From Clostridium_I sp963725425 (GTDB lineage Bacteria > Bacillota > Clostridia > Clostridiales > Clostridiaceae): a stretch of DNA of 64,000 nucleotides. A model generated the notes under the pieces. The model did not search any database, was not told where the DNA came from, and saw only the letters and a program-made list of their open reading frames with translations. The translations under genes and the position numbers were made by a program. The DNA lies in contig CAVRYJ010000006.1 in the NCBI GenBank assembly GCA_963725425.1, positions 124,001 through 188,000 of the forward strand, written 5' to 3'. Each line of letters opens with the position of its first letter. The first letter of the stretch is position 1. Positions 62,438 to 64,000 of the stretch are shown here, piece after piece.

Positions 62438-63138
62438 ACATAGATATATTAACCTTGTTTCCTGAAATGTTTGATATACTTGAATATAGCATTATCGGAA
62501 GAGCAAGACGTAATAAAATATTAAGTATAAATACACATAATATTAGGGAACACAGCAAAAATAAGCACAACAAGACTGACGATTATACTTATGGTGGTGG
62601 GCAAGGAATGCTTATGACTGTAGAACCATTATTTGAGGCAATAAGTTATGTTAAAAAAATAAACCCTGGACCAGTAATTTTTTTAGGACCACGTGGTAAA
62701 AAATTTGATCAGAAAATGGCTAAAGAATTATCTAAAGAAAAAAATCTGATATTTGTATGTGGTCACTATGAGGGGATTGATGAACGGGTTTATGAGTATA
62801 TAGATCTTGAAGTATCATTAGGAGACTTTGTGCTTACTGGTGGGGAAATGGCATGTATACCTATTGTTGATAGTGTCTCAAGATTAATTCCTGGAGTACT
62901 AGCTGAAGCGGAAAGCTATGAAGAAGAATCATTCTATCATGGTACATTAGAGTATCCTCAATACACTAGACCTGAATGTTTTAGAGGAAAAAGTGTACCT
63001 GAAGTCTTGCTTTCAGGGCATCATGAGAATATAAGGAAATGGAGAAGAGAGCAATCTCTTATTCTTACTAAAAATATAAGACCTGATATGTTCAAAAAAT
63101 TGAATTGTCTAAAGAAGACAAAAGATTTTTACGTTTAA
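62428..63138 (+). CDS. trmD: tRNA (guanine-37-N1)-methyltransferase TrmD
   Basis: The essential methyltransferase for m1G37. The trefoil-knot SAM site is YGGGQGMLM and the later GHYEGIDERVYEYIDLEVSL (20 residues) with GDFVLTGGEMA. The first residues are MELNIDILTLFPEMF. ATG 62428 is inside rimM, ten bases from its end; a much longer frame from 62326 overlaps rimM and has no support. Length 236 residues. Confidence 0.95.
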   Translation: MELNIDILTLFPEMFDILEYSIIGRARRNKILSINTHNIREHSKNKHNKTDDYTYGGGQGMLMTVEPLFEAISYVKKINPGPVIFLGPRGKKFDQKMAKELSKEKNLIFVCGHYEGIDERVYEYIDLEVSLGDFVLTGGEMACIPIVDSVSRLIPGVLAEAESYEEESFYHGTLEYPQYTRPECFRGKSVPEVLLSGHHENIRKWRREQSLILTKNIRPDMFKKLNCLKKTKDFYV

Positions 63139-63160
63139 ACAATCATGAATAATTATTTTG

Positions 63161-63189
63161 TTGAAAATAACACTTGCATATGTTATTAT
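63161..63189 (+). promoter_or_regulatory. Promoter of rplS
   Basis: TTGAAA (63161-63166) and TATTAT (63184-63189) are 17 bases apart. The transcript would start near 63196, leaving a leader of about 77 bases before rplS. Confidence 0.7.
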
Positions 63190-63195
63190 GTAAGT

Positions 63196-63272
63196 TGTGC
63201 TAGTACGGGCGGTCCTCTGATTGCAGTCAGTAGTTATGAACGTCAATTAAATATATAAGGAGGGAATGCACA
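63196..63272 (+). promoter_or_regulatory. Leader of rplS (L19-leader-like)
   Basis: A G+C-richer patch (63199-63240) stands out from the AT-rich spacer and contains a CTGA/TCAG hairpin (63217-63230). Firmicutes rplS genes often carry an L19 autoregulatory leader; the position fits, but no covariance was checked. The AAGGAGG site ends eight bases before ATG 63273. Confidence 0.4.
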
Positions 63273-63617
63273 ATGTTAGATGTTATAAGAGCAATAGAAG
63301 CAGAACAAATCAGAAATGATTTACCAGAGTTTCATGTAGGAGATACTATTAAAGTTGATGTAAGAATCAAAGAGGGCGAAAAGGAAAGACTTCAAGCCTT
63401 TGAAGGAACAGTTATAAAAAAACAAAATGGTGGATTAAGAGAGACCTTTACTATGAGAAGAGTTGCTTATGGTGTTGGTGTTGAAAGGACTTTTCCTATC
63501 AACGCTCCAATATTAGCTGGTATTAAAGTAGTACGAAGAGGTAAAGTAAGAAGAGCCAAATTGTTCTACTTAAGAGATAGAGTTGGTAAATCAGCAAAGG
63601 TTAAAGAATTAAAGTAA
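63273..63617 (+). CDS. rplS: Ribosomal protein L19
   Basis: A 114-residue protein at the 30S-50S interface. The sequence has PEFHVGDTIKVDVRIKEGEK (20 residues), RLQAFEGTVIKKQNGG and FPINAPILAGIKVVRRGKVR (20 residues). AAGGAGG precedes ATG 63273. Terminator follows after the stop codon. Confidence 0.97.
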   Translation: MLDVIRAIEAEQIRNDLPEFHVGDTIKVDVRIKEGEKERLQAFEGTVIKKQNGGLRETFTMRRVAYGVGVERTFPINAPILAGIKVVRRGKVRRAKLFYLRDRVGKSAKVKELK

Positions 63618-63622
63618 AAGAT

Positions 63623-63646
63623 GGGGCTGTGAGGTCCCTTTTTTTA
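63623..63646 (+). terminator. Terminator after rplS
   Basis: GGGGCT (63623-63628) pairs with GGTCCC (63633-63638) using two G-U pairs around GTGA, followed by eight T. It starts six bases after the rplS stop codon. Confidence 0.7.
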
Positions 63647-63680
63647 TTATATAAAAATACATTTAGAAAGGTAGATATAT

Positions 63681-64000
63681 ATGATAGAATCAATAAACTG
63701 GTTTCCCGGTCATATGGCTAAAACTAGAAGAGAAATACAAGAAAGTTTAAAGCTAGTTGATGCTGTTATAGAAATAAGAGATTCAAGAATAGTAAGATCT
63801 AGCGCAAATCCACAAATTATTGATATATGTAAAAATAAGCCAAGAATAATACTCTTAAACAAATGCGACTTAAGTGAAGGAAAGATAACAAAGGCTTGGG
63901 CTGATTTTTTATCTAAGGATAATGTAAGAGCTATAGCTGTTAATTCTATGAATGGACTTGGACTTAATAGTATAAAAGGAGAAATTGATAAGTTATTAAA
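63681..64000 (+). CDS. rbgA: Ribosome biogenesis GTPase RbgA/YlqF (5' part)
   Basis: A circularly permuted GTPase for late 50S assembly; the window ends within it. It starts MIESINWFPGHMAKTRREIQ (20 residues), the family signature, at ATG 63681 after GAAAGGT. The first G motif present is G4, in LNKCDLS, since the order is permuted; G1 lies beyond the window. The rplS-rbgA order is normal for Firmicutes, with rnhB expected next. Confidence 0.93.
   Translation, partial: MIESINWFPGHMAKTRREIQESLKLVDAVIEIRDSRIVRSSANPQIIDICKNKPRIILLNKCDLSEGKITKAWADFLSKDNVRAIAVNSMNGLGLNSIKGEIDKLL

Noticed and set aside
1..64000. tRNA, rRNA, prophage or insertion sequence genes
   Set aside because: No cloverleaf, no rRNA-like stretch, and no integrase, transposase or phage structural protein was found on either strand.

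Overview
The window is AT-rich (about 30% G+C by eye) and comes from a spore-forming member of Clostridium or a close relative. It carries spoIIGA-sigE-sigG, spoIVA, spoVM, ylbJ, remA, the RsmB/RlmN/PrkC/RsgA block and a pta-ackA pair, in the order typical of Clostridium sensu stricto chromosomes. The species cannot be named from the sequence alone. No prophage, insertion sequence transposase, CRISPR array, rRNA or tRNA was seen. Nearly everything is core chromosome.  Layout: (1) 1-2009, the 3' end of pilT and a membrane glycosyltransferase. (2) 2010-2480, a 470-base gene-free stretch that folds like a structured RNA. (3) 2481-9307, the division and sporulation block ftsA-ftsZ-spoIIGA-sigE-sigG-ylmC-nrdR-pgeF. 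(4) 9374-18369, a phosphate module: phoP-phoR, a chemoreceptor, pstSCAB and phoU, with PHO-box-like repeats at three places. (5) 18535-23798, a DUF512 radical SAM protein, der, gpsA and spoIVA. (6) 24195-43422, the long conserved Firmicutes run yicC-remA-gmk-rpoZ-coaBC-priA-def-fmt-rsmB-rlmN-prpC-prkC-rsgA-rpe-thiN-spoVM-rpmB-asp23-fakA-recG. (7) 43529-51300, rsmD-coaD-coiled-coil gene, ylbJ and tmcAL on the minus strand, pta-ackA, yceD-rpmF. (8) 51543-64000, plsX-acpP-rnc-radical SAM-smc-ftsY-ylxM-ffh-rpsP-khpA-rimM-trmD-rplS-rbgA (cut by the window end).  The genes form coherent units: cytokinesis next to the mother-cell sigma cascade, phosphate sensing next to uptake, the Ser/Thr kinase/phosphatase pair next to ribosome assembly, phospholipid/fatty-acid start (plsX, acpP), and the co-translational targeting machinery (ftsY, ylxM, ffh) next to ribosome genes.  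Two things stand out. First, eight otherwise intact conserved genes (spoIIGA, gpsA, gmk, coaBC, fmt, yceD, rnc, ftsY) each carry one single-base indel in a homopolymer. Seven are one-base losses, mostly in a C-A(n)-G context. This is most simply a systematic sequencing error, and any tool that trusts the sequence will call these essential genes broken. Second, two genes (tmcAL and khpA) appear to start at AUA at exactly the position where relatives have AUG. Other points of interest are the structured RNA candidate upstream of ftsA, MITE-like inverted-repeat elements with long perfect arms, a second interspersed repeat family, a 21-bp perfect hairpin between pta and ackA, and a chemoreceptor embedded in the Pho locus.
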